Shown here piece after piece: positions 35,144 through 43,941 of a DNA stretch of 64,000 bases. The position numbers were made by a program, and so were the translations under genes. The stretch is from Henriciella sp. Its GTDB lineage: Bacteria > Pseudomonadota > Alphaproteobacteria > Caulobacterales > Hyphomonadaceae. The notes under the pieces were generated by a model that searched no databases, was not told where the DNA came from, and saw only the letters and a list, made by a program, of their open reading frames with translations. Within the stretch, counting starts at the first letter, position 1; each line of letters begins with the position of its first letter. The stretch covers positions 930,001-994,000 of the forward strand of contig NZ_JAPYPG010000001.1 of the NCBI RefSeq assembly GCF_029937755.1. The letters run 5' to 3'.

Positions 35144-36346
35144 TTATTCGGCGAGGCCCGGTTCTTCTTTCTCGTCTGCGGGCGGATCGAGGAATTCCGG
35201 CGCCTTCACGCCCATCACAACCGCTGCAATCAGCGATGCCACGGCGACGGTGAAAACGACGACGGCCACCAGGCCGCCGCCGACACCGAGCGTGCGGCTG
35301 AGATAGTTCACAATCTCCTCATAGCGGAAGACACCGATGACCGCGCCAATCGCGCCGGCCGATTTGAGCGCAGTTTCGATATGGCTCGGATAGGTGCGCA
35401 GGTGGAAGAAGATGAGCAGCATGGCCCACACGCCGAAACCGAGCGCGAAGAGCGGTGCGGTAACCCTGTAGGCGTTCGACAGGCCGTCCCCGGTCAGTAG
35501 CGCCGAGGTCGATAGATAGGCCGCGTTCATCAGAGGCCAGAGCAGCACCAGCGCGCCACCGGCCGCCAGCGGAAACGAAACCTGCTGCACGGCCTTGCCA
35601 TAAAGTGCCGTCAGTGGCTTGCGCAGCCAGACGAGCAGGATGCCGATGAACAGCAAAAGAAGCAGGAAGACCATCTTCACCGGCAGCACGTAACGGTGGA
35701 CCGAGGACAGCAGGGAGGGGTGGTTCGCCTGCATGTCGTTCACATAGGCGCGGAAGTCCGTCTTGGCGCGGCAGCAGGCTTCGACGCTTGTCACGGTGCC
35801 CGTCGGGAAGCACAGCTTCTGCTCCTGCGAGGTCACGCCATAGCGCAGCCATTCGGGCTCGCAGCGTGACTGGAAGCGCTGCAGGCCACTGTCCATGGCG
35901 GCATTGATCCGGAGCTGGATGAGCACTTCGCCGATCGCGGCGCGCCGCTCTGCCGGGTCGGTTGAGGCAGAGCCCTCATCCTGCACGATGGCGTCTGGCG
36001 AGACCTCGAAGAGCGAGCGCGTGTTCGAACCGGCAAAGGCATTGGACATGGCAAGCGCGGTCACGCCGATGACGCCCGCAACTGCAGCCAGTGTGACCCG
36101 GCCATACGGTACCTGTCCGGTGGCCAGCGCATCAACGATCAGGACAGCCGGACGCCAGAAGGCAATCAGGGCGAGCGCGCCGGCAACGGGAAAGAACAGG
36201 AAGTTGTGGGCAAAGAGCGTGGCCATGGGCAGGGCGAGGCCATGGGGCCCGAATTCATGGACGAGAGTGCCGGTCTCCACCAGGAAGGCGGTGTAGATCA
36301 GCGCGAACAACAGCGTCACCGCGATCCGCGACCCGAGATGTGTCAT
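35144..36346 (-). CDS. Multi-pass membrane protein of unknown function
   Basis: A 400-residue protein with about eight membrane helices, four before and four or more after a soluble central segment (residues ~110-230). That segment has several cysteines (QSRCEPEWL, KLCFPTG, EACCRAKTDF), likely a disulfide-bonded periplasmic loop. The C-terminus is acidic and cytoplasmic (DPPADEKEEPGLAE). The ATG at 36346 has a GTGAGGGA site; the frame reaches 82 codons further upstream but that part overlaps the divergent TrmH gene and is arginine-rich shadow. No family recognised. Convergent with rpoH, three bases apart. Confidence 0.72.
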   Translation of the reverse strand: MTHLGSRIAVTLLFALIYTAFLVETGTLVHEFGPHGLALPMATLFAHNFLFFPVAGALALIAFWRPAVLIVDALATGQVPYGRVTLAAVAGVIGVTALAMSNAFAGSNTRSLFEVSPDAIVQDEGSASTDPAERRAAIGEVLIQLRINAAMDSGLQRFQSRCEPEWLRYGVTSQEQKLCFPTGTVTSVEACCRAKTDFRAYVNDMQANHPSLLSSVHRYVLPVKMVFLLLLLFIGILLVWLRKPLTALYGKAVQQVSFPLAAGGALVLLWPLMNAAYLSTSALLTGDGLSNAYRVTAPLFALGFGVWAMLLIFFHLRTYPSHIETALKSAGAIGAVIGVFRYEEIVNYLSRTLGVGGGLVAVVVFTVAVASLIAAVVMGVKAPEFLDPPADEKEEPGLAE

Positions 36347-36425
36347 GACATGTCCCTCACCCGCTCCGCCCGCGCGAAGCTGAGGAAGCCTAGCCTGAAA
36401 GGCACGGGCAGGGAATAAGAGAGCC

Positions 36426-37223
36426 ATGCTTGTTGAAATCGATGATCCCCGCGACCCGCGCCTCGCGCCATACATTTCTATCCGTGAGCGTGACCTGACA
36501 GGCCGTGGGGATGGCCGCTTCATTGTCGAGGGGAAGGTCACGCTGGGTATTCTTGCGCGGCGCTCGCGCTTCCAGATCGAGAGCGTGTTCATCGGGGAGT
36601 CGCGGCTTGAGCCGCTCGCGGAAACGCTGGCCGAGCTGCCGGGCGATGTGCCGGTCTATGTCGCCCCGCAGGCGGTGATGGATCAGGTCGCCGGCTTTGC
36701 GATCCATCGCGGTGTGCTGGCCTGCGCGCGCAAGGGGGAAGTGCTTCCAGTCGAACGTCTTCTTGAAAGCCAGACCCTGCTTGTTCTCAATGACATTTCC
36801 AATCACGACAATGTCGGCGCCGCGTTCCGCAATGCAGCCGCCTTCGGGGCAGGGGGTGTGCTGCTTGACGAGCGCAGTTGCGATCCTCTCTATCGCAAGG
36901 CGATTCGTGTTTCTGCCGGCAGCGCGCTTTGGCTACCCTTTCATCATGGCGGCACGGGGCTGGAACATGTCGCGGCGCTGAAAGCGGCAGGCTATGAGAT
37001 ATGGGCCATGACACCGCGTGCCGATGCGACGCCACTGCCGGAGATGCCTGTAGGGGGGAAGATCGCCATTCTGCTCGGCGCCGAAGGCCCGGGCCTGCCG
37101 GAGGCACTGATCAATGCGGCCAGCCCTGTGCGCATTCCCATGTCGCCGGGCTTCGACAGCATCAATATCGCGACCGCCGGGGCTGTTGCGCTCTCGCGGA
37201 TATTTGAAGCGCGGCTGGCCTAG
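36426..37223 (+). CDS. TrmH-family RNA 2'-O-methyltransferase (SpoU class)
   Basis: A 265-residue SPOUT methyltransferase. Motif 1 is [20 protein letters not shown], motif 2 [10 protein letters not shown], motif 3 [21 protein letters not shown], which together form the SAM-binding trefoil knot. An N-terminal substrate-binding region ([14 protein letters not shown]) precedes the knot. It methylates ribose in rRNA or tRNA; exact target unclear (TrmH versus RlmB-like). It ends at a CTAG shared with the convergent purA. Confidence 0.92.
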   Translation: MLVEIDDPRDPRLAPYISIRERDLTGRGDGRFIVEGKVTLGILARRSRFQIESVFIGESRLEPLAETLAELPGDVPVYVAPQAVMDQVAGFAIHRGVLACARKGEVLPVERLLESQTLLVLNDISNHDNVGAAFRNAAAFGAGGVLLDERSCDPLYRKAIRVSAGSALWLPFHHGGTGLEHVAALKAAGYEIWAMTPRADATPLPEMPVGGKIAILLGAEGPGLPEALINAASPVRIPMSPGFDSINIATAGAVALSRIFEARLA

Positions 37224-38515
37224 CCCCGCTCGAACGGGTCGCGCATCAGGATGACGTCTTCGCGCTCCGGCGAGGTGGAAACCAGCGCGCATGGCTTGCC
37301 GACAAGCTCTTCCAGGCGGCGGACATATTTGACCGCCTCGGCGGGCAGGTCGGCCCAGCTCCGGGCGCCGCGCGTGGAGTCCTTCCAGCCGGCCATGGTC
37401 TCATAGACCGGCTCGACGGCAGCCTGATCGGTGAGCCCGGCCGGGAAGTAGTCGATTTCCTTGCCGTTCAATTTGTAGGCGACGCAGACCTTGATCTCCT
37501 CAAAGCCATCGAGAACGTCGAGTTTGGTCAGGGCGAGACCGTTGACGCCGGAGGTGGCGCAGGCCTGGCGGACCATGACGCTGTCGAACCAGCCGCAGCG
37601 CCGGGCCCGGCCTGTCACCGTGCCGAACTCATGGCCCACAGTCCCGAGGCGCTGGCCGGTCTCATTGTCCTGCTCGGTCGGGAATGGGCCGGAGCCGACG
37701 CGCGTCGTATACGCCTTGGCGAGGCCGAGAACGTAGGAAATAGCGCTCGGGCCGACGCCTGCTCCTGCTGAAGCGGCACCGGCCACGACGTTTGATGAGG
37801 TCACGAAGGGATAGGTGCCGTGATCGACATCCAGCATCACGCCCTGCGCCCCTTCGAAAAGGATCCGGCGATCGAGCTTCACCTGCTCGTCCAGAAGCTT
37901 CCAGACGGGCTTGGCGAAAGGCAGGATTTTCGGCGCGATCTCGAGCAGCTGCGCCTTCAGCGCCTCTCCGTCCGGCTCCGGCAGGTCGAGACCGTTGCGA
38001 AGCGGGCGATGGTGGGCGAGCAGGCGTTCGAGCTTGAGGTCGAGGGCAGCCGGGTCGGCAAGATCCGCCACACGGATGGCGCGGCGGCCGACGCGGTCCT
38101 CATAGGCCGGGCCGATGCCGCGTTTCGTGGTGCCGATCTTGGAATCGCCCAGCGCCGCCTCGCGGGCCGCGTCTATATCCTTGTGCCAGGGCAGGATGAG
38201 ACAGGCATTGTCGGCGACGACGAGATCATCATGGGACAGGGAGACGCCTTCCTTCTCCATGTTTTCCAGCTCGGACAGGAGCTGCCACGGATCGACGACC
38301 ACGCCATTGCCGATGACGGAGAGCTTGCCGCCGCGAACGACGCCCGATGGCAGGAGGTTCAGCTTGAAGGTCTTGTTGCCGATGACCAGGGTGTGGCCGG
38401 CATTGTGCCCGCCCTGGAAACGGACAACGGTATCGGCCCGGCTCGACAGCCAGTCGACAATCTTGCCCTTGCCTTCATCACCCCATTGGGCGCCGACGAC
38501 GACTACGCCTGCCAT
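37220..38515 (-). CDS. purA: Adenylosuccinate synthetase PurA
   Basis: A 431-residue enzyme. It has the N-terminal [16 protein letters not shown] with the catalytic Asp and P-loop, the HNAGHT IMP-binding motif, [33 protein letters not shown], and the C-terminal base-recognition block [16 protein letters not shown]. It converts IMP plus aspartate and GTP to adenylosuccinate. The ATG has an AAGGAG site. It lies downstream of serC-serA, as in many alphaproteobacteria, but with two extra genes between. Confidence 0.97.
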   Translation of the reverse strand: MAGVVVVGAQWGDEGKGKIVDWLSSRADTVVRFQGGHNAGHTLVIGNKTFKLNLLPSGVVRGGKLSVIGNGVVVDPWQLLSELENMEKEGVSLSHDDLVVADNACLILPWHKDIDAAREAALGDSKIGTTKRGIGPAYEDRVGRRAIRVADLADPAALDLKLERLLAHHRPLRNGLDLPEPDGEALKAQLLEIAPKILPFAKPVWKLLDEQVKLDRRILFEGAQGVMLDVDHGTYPFVTSSNVVAGAASAGAGVGPSAISYVLGLAKAYTTRVGSGPFPTEQDNETGQRLGTVGHEFGTVTGRARRCGWFDSVMVRQACATSGVNGLALTKLDVLDGFEEIKVCVAYKLNGKEIDYFPAGLTDQAAVEPVYETMAGWKDSTRGARSWADLPAEAVKYVRRLEELVGKPCALVSTSPEREDVILMRDPFERG

Positions 38516-38600
38516 GGCATCAAGCTCCTTGAAATCCAGTGCGCCACAGACAGGGTTTGCGCTGGAATTTCAAGAGGCGAGATGCCGGGAAAGCACGGGA

Positions 38601-40067
38601 TCAGGCGAGCTCGTAGTCCTCGACCTCCACCGTCTCCACGGCCTTGGCATAGTCGCGCGTATGCGAGGACCAGTTCTGGGTGATGAGGCCATCATCGGTC
38701 TTGTACCAGGAATTACATGCCGGATCGGCCCAGACAGTCTCCTGGAGCTGGTCCTGGATTTCCTTGTTCCAGCGCTCCTGGGCGTCCTTTTTCGGCATCA
38801 TCGCCGCGGCGGACTTCTCATCAAGCGTGAGCAGTGCCTTGACCATGTATTCGACCTGGCGCTCGATCATGAAGGTGATCGAGTTGTGGCCGAGATTGGT
38901 GTTCGGGCCGTACAGGATGAAGAGGTTGGGGAAATCGGCAACCGTGATGCCCTTATAGGCTTCCGGATGGTCGGCCCATTCCTCGTTGAGGTGCTTGCCG
39001 CCAAGGCCCTCGACATCGACCGACCAGTTCCAGCCGGTGGTCTCGAAACCTGTAGCGAAGACGAGGATGTCGAAGTCGCGGTGGGTTCCGTCGCTGGTTG
39101 TGACGCCGGTTTCGTCAACACGGCTGGGCCCCTCGGTGACCAGCTCGACATTGTCGCGCTGAAGGGCCGGAAAATAGTCGTCCGAGATCAGGATGCGGCG
39201 ACAGCCGACCGGATAGTTCGGTGTCAGTTTCTCGCGCAGGGCAGGATCCTTGACCTGATCATTCAGGTGGTTGGTGGCGATCGTCGTGTAGGCCTCGCGC
39301 CCGGCGGTCGTCCACTGGAAGGCCTGCCAGAAGAAATGGTCGGCATTGTCATACATGAGCTGGCGCTGGCGGGAGCCAAGTTCCATCGCGGTTTCCGGCT
39401 CGGTAAACATCAGCGCCTGTTCCTGCGCCGTGATCGGCACGTCACGGCGTGGAATCACCCAGTTTGGTGTGCGCTGGAAGACGGTGAGATGCGCCGCGGT
39501 TTTGGCGACTTCAGGAATGACCTGAACGGCGCTTGCCGCGGAGCCGACCACGCCGACGCGCTTGCCCTCGAAGTCCACCGAATGATCCCACCGGGCCGAG
39601 TGCATCTTCTCGCCCTTGAATGTGTCGAGCCCGTCAATCTCCGGCCATTTCGGCCGGTTCAGCTGGCCAAGGGCGCCGACGAGAATGTCGCCGGTATAGG
39701 TCGTCCCGCTTTCCGTGGTCACCGTCCACTTCTTGGCCGTTTCGTCCCACGTTGCCGACACCGCAGCATCGTCGAGATGGAGATTGGGCCTCAGCTGGTA
39801 GCGGTCTGTTATCTCCTCGGCATAGGCCTGGATTTCCGGGCCTTGCGGAAAGGCGCGGGTCCAGTTGATGCTCTGCGCGAAGGAGAGCTGGTAGAGCGCG
39901 ACAGGCACGTCGCAGGCGCAGCCCGGATAGGTGTTTTCATACCAGGTGCCGCCAACCTTCGGGTTGCGGTCCAGCAGGTCGAAGGAATGACCTGCCTCCT
40001 GCAGCTTGATGGCTGCCGTCAGGCCGCCGAGGCCGGCGCCGATGATGATGGCATGCTTCTGAGCCAT
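38601..40067 (-). CDS. Baeyer-Villiger-type flavin monooxygenase (first copy)
   Basis: A 488-residue class B flavoprotein monooxygenase. FAD-binding motif IIIGAGLGGLTAA is at residues 7-19, the second Rossmann motif is VGVVGSAASAVQVIPEV, and between them lies the BVMO fingerprint FKGEKMHSARWDHS. It also has DRNPKVGGTWYENTYPGCACD. These enzymes use NADPH and O2 to insert oxygen next to a carbonyl, making esters or lactones. The ATG at 40067 has a GGGAGG site. It is about 27% different in layout from the second BVMO at 54685, notably lacking the N-terminal extension. It sits between purA and a PagL-like gene. Confidence 0.93.
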   Translation of the reverse strand: MAQKHAIIIGAGLGGLTAAIKLQEAGHSFDLLDRNPKVGGTWYENTYPGCACDVPVALYQLSFAQSINWTRAFPQGPEIQAYAEEITDRYQLRPNLHLDDAAVSATWDETAKKWTVTTESGTTYTGDILVGALGQLNRPKWPEIDGLDTFKGEKMHSARWDHSVDFEGKRVGVVGSAASAVQVIPEVAKTAAHLTVFQRTPNWVIPRRDVPITAQEQALMFTEPETAMELGSRQRQLMYDNADHFFWQAFQWTTAGREAYTTIATNHLNDQVKDPALREKLTPNYPVGCRRILISDDYFPALQRDNVELVTEGPSRVDETGVTTSDGTHRDFDILVFATGFETTGWNWSVDVEGLGGKHLNEEWADHPEAYKGITVADFPNLFILYGPNTNLGHNSITFMIERQVEYMVKALLTLDEKSAAAMMPKKDAQERWNKEIQDQLQETVWADPACNSWYKTDDGLITQNWSSHTRDYAKAVETVEVEDYELA

Positions 40068-40143
40068 ACAAACCTCCCATGTCATTTATAGGGGGAGGAT
40101 TCGCCCGATCCGGCCGGAATGCAAGACTTACGGCGGGTAAGGC

Positions 40144-40731
40144 CTACTCGCCGAACCGCCAGTATGCCCGGAGCCCGACGCTGTCGACGCCCTGATTGCG
40201 GCCATTGCCGAGAATCTGGCCATGCGAAAGATGCTCATACTGAACCTGAAGGCCCCAGCGTTCACCAAAATCACGATTGATGGCGAGGCCTGTACGGAAG
40301 AGGTCTTCGGAGCCGTAAAGGACGTTCTCCTGCGAGAAGGCGTTGCTCTCCGGGCTGCCCTGCGGGAACGGGCTCGCAACGGCGCCGTCATGGATTGCAT
40401 AGCCGAGGCTCGGTTCCAGCGACCAGCCTTCGGCGAAATCCCAGTTCCACATCAGGCCGACCGCGCCGTAGCTCGTGTCGCCAGCGGTGTTGATGGAGGC
40501 CAGCGCATAGGGGCGGGGGCCGAGCAGGTATTTGAAGAAATCCGGAGAGGCGAAGACAAGTTCGCCTTCAACGGTCGGGCCATCTTCCTTGTCCGCGTTC
40601 TTGCAGTCGATGACGCAGATATTGTGCTGCATCACGCCGACCCGGGCTTCCTCGACAAGCTGGGCGTCGGCGGTCTGGGCAACGGCCATGGCCGAAAGAC
40701 CGAGTGCGCTACAGGCAAGAAAACGTTTCAT
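40144..40731 (-). CDS. PagL-like acyloxyacyl hydrolase (lipid A 3-O-deacylase family)
   Basis: A 195-residue outer-membrane barrel precursor with signal peptide (MKRFLACSALGLSAMAVAQTADA). The C-terminal PagL signature is QYEHLSHGQILGNGRNQGVDSVGLRAYWRF, with the catalytic His-Ser pair and a terminal aromatic residue for BAM recognition. It would remove the 3-O acyl chain of lipid A at the outer membrane. It follows serA's terminator by 12 bases, so it either has a promoter embedded there or depends on read-through. Its start uses a TAGGGG ribosome site. Confidence 0.85.
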   Translation of the reverse strand: MKRFLACSALGLSAMAVAQTADAQLVEEARVGVMQHNICVIDCKNADKEDGPTVEGELVFASPDFFKYLLGPRPYALASINTAGDTSYGAVGLMWNWDFAEGWSLEPSLGYAIHDGAVASPFPQGSPESNAFSQENVLYGSEDLFRTGLAINRDFGERWGLQVQYEHLSHGQILGNGRNQGVDSVGLRAYWRFGE

Positions 40732-40742
40732 AGTCAGACCCC

Positions 40743-40778
40743 TAAAAAATTAACCCGCCCCAGAAAGGCCGGGGCGGG
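40743..40778 (-). terminator. Rho-independent terminator of serA
   Basis: Read on the minus strand, CCCGCCCC (40778-40771) pairs with GGGGCGGG (40761-40754) around CGGCCTTTCT-type loop bases, followed by TTAATTTTTTAGG. The T-run and next ribosome site (AGGGG) of the pagL-like gene abut. Confidence 0.8.
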
Positions 40779-40857
40779 CTTGAGGTCAAGTTAATCGTCC
40801 TGCCTTTTCGTGCACGGGAGTGACTTTGCCGCACACGCTCATGGTGATCGGCAGGGT

Positions 40858-42453
40858 CTAGAAGTGGATCACTTTTGCGTAGCGCACGTGCGACAGGGAA
40901 TCGATTTTCTCCGTCACTTCCGCTGCCGGTTCTCCATCGATGCCAATCAGCGCGATTGCTTCGCCGCCAACATTCTGACGACCGAGATGGAAGGTGGCGA
41001 TATTCACACCCGCTTCGCCCAGCATCACGCCCAGCGCGCCAATGAAGCCCGGCTTGTCGAGATTGTTGACATAAAGCATGACCGGCGAGAAATCGCCTTC
41101 CAGCGGCATCTCCTTGACTTCGACCACACGCGGCCGCCCGGCCGAGACGGTGCCGGCCATCGAGCGCCAGCCTGTCTCATCGGAATTGGCTGTCTTCGGC
41201 ACGCGCACCTTGATCCGGATCAGGCTGTCATAGACCGGGCTGTCCTCGGTCACGGTTTCTGAGAATTTCACGCCCGAGTCTGCCAGAATGGCGGGGGCTG
41301 AGACCATGTTTACATCCCCACGCGACGCGCGCAGCAGGCCGGCCAGCGCAGCCGCCGTGATCGGCTTGCGGTTCATTTCGGCCAGCTCGCCTTCATATTC
41401 GATGACGACTTCCTCGAAACCATGGTCGGAAATCTGACCGGCGAACTGACCGAGTTTTTCGGCGAGGTCGATGAAAGGTTTCAGGCGCGGGGCCTCGTCG
41501 GCGGTAACCGACGGCATGTTGAGCGCGTTTGTGACGGCGCCAGAGAGCAGGTAGTCGCTCATCTGCTCGGCGACTTGCAGGGCAACGTTTTCCTGCGCCT
41601 CGACCGTCGCGGCACCGAGGTGCGGCGTGGCGACGAAATTCGGGGCACCAAACAGGACGTTCTCCTTGGCCGGCTCCTCGACAAACACATCGAAGGCGGC
41701 TGCCTGGATGTGACCGGAATCGAGCAGTTCACGTACAGCGGCCTCCTCGACCAGTCCGCCACGGGCACAGTTGACCAGGATGAGACCCTTCTTGGTCTTC
41801 TCCAGCGTTTCCTTCGACAGGATGTTGCGCGTCTGGTCGGTCAGCGGCGTATGCAGCGTGATGACGTCGGCGCGCGTCAGAAGTGTTTCGAGGTCGACCT
41901 TCTCGACGCCAAGGTCGACAGCGCGTTCTTCCGTCAGGAAGGGGTCATAAGCGATGACCTTCATGGTCAGCCCCTTGGCGCGTTCGGCCACACGGGCGCC
42001 GATATTGCCGCAGCCGATCAGGCCGAGCGTCTTGTAGGAGAGTTCGGTGCCGACAAAGGCTTTCTTCGGCCATTTGCCACCCTGCGTGCCGGCATCGGCC
42101 GCGGGGATCTGCCGGGCGGCGGCGAACATCATGGCGATGGCGTGCTCGGCGGTGGTGACGGCATTGCCGAACGGGGTATTCATCACCACGACGCCTTTGG
42201 CCGTGGCGGCCTTGATGTCGATATTGTCAACGCCGATCCCGGCGCGGCCGATGACCTTGAGATTCGTGGCTGCGGCGATGACGTCGGCGTCCGGTTTGCA
42301 GGCCGAACGCACAGCGAGACCGTCATATTGCGGGATAATCTCGATCAGTTCGTCTTTCGACAGGCCGACCTTGATGTCGGTTTCGATGCCGCGATTCTTG
42401 AAAATATCGACGGCGGCGGGGCTGAGATCATCAGCGATGAGGACTTTTGTCAT
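40858..42453 (-). CDS. serA: D-3-phosphoglycerate dehydrogenase SerA
   Basis: A 531-residue type I SerA with NAD motif GLIGCGNIGARVAERAKGL, catalytic Arg/Glu/His blocks (NCARGGLVEEAAV; TPHLGAATVEAQENVA), the intervening ASB domain (residues ~320-450) and a C-terminal ACT domain (VNNLDKPGFIGALGVMLGEAGVNIATFHLGR), the serine feedback site in this family. It oxidises 3-phosphoglycerate to 3-phosphohydroxypyruvate. The ATG has an AGGAA site. Downstream of serC on the same strand with a 123-bp gap holding palindromic repeats. Confidence 0.97.
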   Translation of the reverse strand: MTKVLIADDLSPAAVDIFKNRGIETDIKVGLSKDELIEIIPQYDGLAVRSACKPDADVIAAATNLKVIGRAGIGVDNIDIKAATAKGVVVMNTPFGNAVTTAEHAIAMMFAAARQIPAADAGTQGGKWPKKAFVGTELSYKTLGLIGCGNIGARVAERAKGLTMKVIAYDPFLTEERAVDLGVEKVDLETLLTRADVITLHTPLTDQTRNILSKETLEKTKKGLILVNCARGGLVEEAAVRELLDSGHIQAAAFDVFVEEPAKENVLFGAPNFVATPHLGAATVEAQENVALQVAEQMSDYLLSGAVTNALNMPSVTADEAPRLKPFIDLAEKLGQFAGQISDHGFEEVVIEYEGELAEMNRKPITAAALAGLLRASRGDVNMVSAPAILADSGVKFSETVTEDSPVYDSLIRIKVRVPKTANSDETGWRSMAGTVSAGRPRVVEVKEMPLEGDFSPVMLYVNNLDKPGFIGALGVMLGEAGVNIATFHLGRQNVGGEAIALIGIDGEPAAEVTEKIDSLSHVRYAKVIHF

Positions 42454-42483
42454 GAGTGTGATTCCTGTTCACTACGTCCGCTC

Positions 42484-42557
42484 ATCCCGGACCTGATCCG
42501 GGATCTCGTGCCAGATGCGTTTCGGCTGTCGGCCCGAGATCCCGGCTTTCGCCGGGA
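42484..42557. repeat. REP-like palindromic element in the serC-serA gap
   Basis: Two small hairpins lie side by side: ATCCCGGA/TCCGGGAT (42484-42491 and 42497-42504) and CCCGGC/GCCGGG (42541-42546 and 42551-42556). In addition CCGGGATCTCG at 42499-42509 is a perfect 11-base inverted repeat of CGAGATCCCGG at 42535-42545, so the halves can also pair with each other. The CATCCCGG...CCGGGATC motif resembles intergenic repeats common in alphaproteobacterial genomes. Confidence 0.7.
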
Positions 42558-42576
42558 AGAGCGGTGAATTGTTGGA

Positions 42577-43749
42577 TTAAGCGTCCTGAAGCTCTTCAGC
42601 GACGGTCGCGAAGGCCCAGTCCAGCCAGGGCAGGAGCTTCTCGACATCGGACGGCTCGACTGTCGCGCCAACCCAGATGCGAAGACCCGGAGGGGCATCG
42701 CGGTAGGCGTTGAAGTCGTAGGCGACGCCTTCTTTCTCCAGCAGGCCGACAAGCTTCTTTACGAAGGCTTCCTGCGCATCCTTGTCGAGCTTTGCGACGC
42801 GCGGATCGGCAATCCGAAAGCAGACGCCCGTGTTCGAGCGCACGCTCTTGTCCTTGCAGAGAAACTCGATCCAGTCGGTTTTCGCTTCCCAGTCTTCCAG
42901 GGTCTTGAGGCTCTTGTCGGAACGGGCCTTCAGTCCGGCCACACCGCCAAGGCTTTCAGTCCAGTCGAGCGCCTTCAGATAGTCCTCGACGCAGAGCATG
43001 GAGGGCGTGTTGATCGTGGCGCCTTCGAAGATGCCTTCGTTCAGCTTGCCACCCTTGGTCATGCGGAAGACCTTCGGAATCGGACGGTCCGGCGTGTAGG
43101 TTTCCAGCCGCTTCACGGCATTCGGCGACAGGATCAGCATGCCGTGCGCGGCTTCCCCGCCCAGCACTTTCTGCCAGCTATAGGTGATGACATCGAGCTT
43201 CTCGAACGGGATGTCCTGCGCGAACACCGCAGAGGTCGCATCGCAGATCACCACACGGTCCGGGTTCGGCTTGATCCAGCTGTGATCATCGACGCGCACG
43301 CCAGAGGTCGTGCCGTTCCAGGTGAAGACGATATCGGCATCGTCGCGCGCCTTGTCGAAGTCTGGCAGGACGCCATAGTCGCCGACATGGATTTCGCAGT
43401 CGTCGAGTTTCAGCTGCTTCTGGGCGTCGGTGACCCAGCCCATGCCGAAGCTTTCCCAGGCAAAGACATCGACGGGGCGGCAGCCGAGCATCGACCACAT
43501 GCACATCTCGACGGCGCCGGTATCGGAGGCCGGAACGATCGCGACACGATAGCCGTCGGGAAGGTTCAGGACCTGCTTGGTGCGGTCGATGGCTTCCTTG
43601 AGCTTCGCCTTCGAATCCTTGGCGCGGTGCGAGCGGCCAATGGCGGCAGTTTCAAGTTCGGTGAGGGTAAAGCCCGGGCGCTTTGCAGTCGGCCCGGAAG
43701 AGAAATGCGGGCATGCTGGGCGCACGTCCGGCTTAGCGGGAATCGTCAT
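42577..43749 (-). CDS. serC: Phosphoserine aminotransferase SerC
   Basis: A 390-residue PLP enzyme of the alphaproteobacterial SerC type. PACPHFSSGPTAKRPGFTL, IVPASDTGAVEMCMWSMLG, WNGTTSGVRV and the PLP-lysine motif YSWQKVLGGEAAHGM are visible. It converts phosphohydroxypyruvate to phosphoserine. The ATG at 43749 follows GGAG by 8 bases; the longer frame to 43953 runs through the leader RNA and is rejected. The ribosome site is partly inside a hairpin of the leader, so control at initiation is likely. Confidence 0.95.
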   Translation of the reverse strand: MTIPAKPDVRPACPHFSSGPTAKRPGFTLTELETAAIGRSHRAKDSKAKLKEAIDRTKQVLNLPDGYRVAIVPASDTGAVEMCMWSMLGCRPVDVFAWESFGMGWVTDAQKQLKLDDCEIHVGDYGVLPDFDKARDDADIVFTWNGTTSGVRVDDHSWIKPNPDRVVICDATSAVFAQDIPFEKLDVITYSWQKVLGGEAAHGMLILSPNAVKRLETYTPDRPIPKVFRMTKGGKLNEGIFEGATINTPSMLCVEDYLKALDWTESLGGVAGLKARSDKSLKTLEDWEAKTDWIEFLCKDKSVRSNTGVCFRIADPRVAKLDKDAQEAFVKKLVGLLEKEGVAYDFNAYRDAPPGLRIWVGATVEPSDVEKLLPWLDWAFATVAEELQDA

Positions 43750-43750
43750 C

Positions 43751-43803
43751 TGTTTTACTCCTATCCTTACAGATAGGCTGGCCCTCGTTGGGGAGGGCTG
43801 GCC
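43751..43803 (-). ncRNA. serC-type leader RNA
   Basis: On the minus strand the leader contains a GCCCTC...GAGGGC hairpin (43798-43793 with 43786-43781), then CCTATC...GATAGG (43777-43772 with 43765-43760), with the ribosome site AGGAG running through the 3' arm of the second hairpin. Two short hairpins ending at the ribosome site before serC match the alphaproteobacterial serC motif as I recall it from Rfam. The ligand of this motif is not known. Confidence 0.7.
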
Positions 43804-43810
43804 CACGGCC

Positions 43811-43838
43811 CGTATGACAGACTTTTGCGCTGCATCAA
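43811..43838 (-). promoter_or_regulatory. serC: Likely promoter of serC
   Basis: TTGATG (43838-43833) and CATACG (43816-43811) are 16 bases apart, placing the start of transcription at about 43803, exactly at the beginning of the two-hairpin leader. Confidence 0.45.
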
Positions 43839-43941
43839 AGGGCTTTCTTGTGACGTTTTGGTGAGCCAAAGGGCTTGCCGCCTCCAACAAGCAATGCAAA
43901 TGCAGGTCTCCCGCTTCCCTGGCGAAGGACCGATCCCACGG

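Noticed and set aside
38115-40091. 658-codon open frame on the plus strand over purA and the BVMO
   Set aside because: Both minus-strand genes carry full family motifs and ribosome sites; the plus frame has shadow composition.
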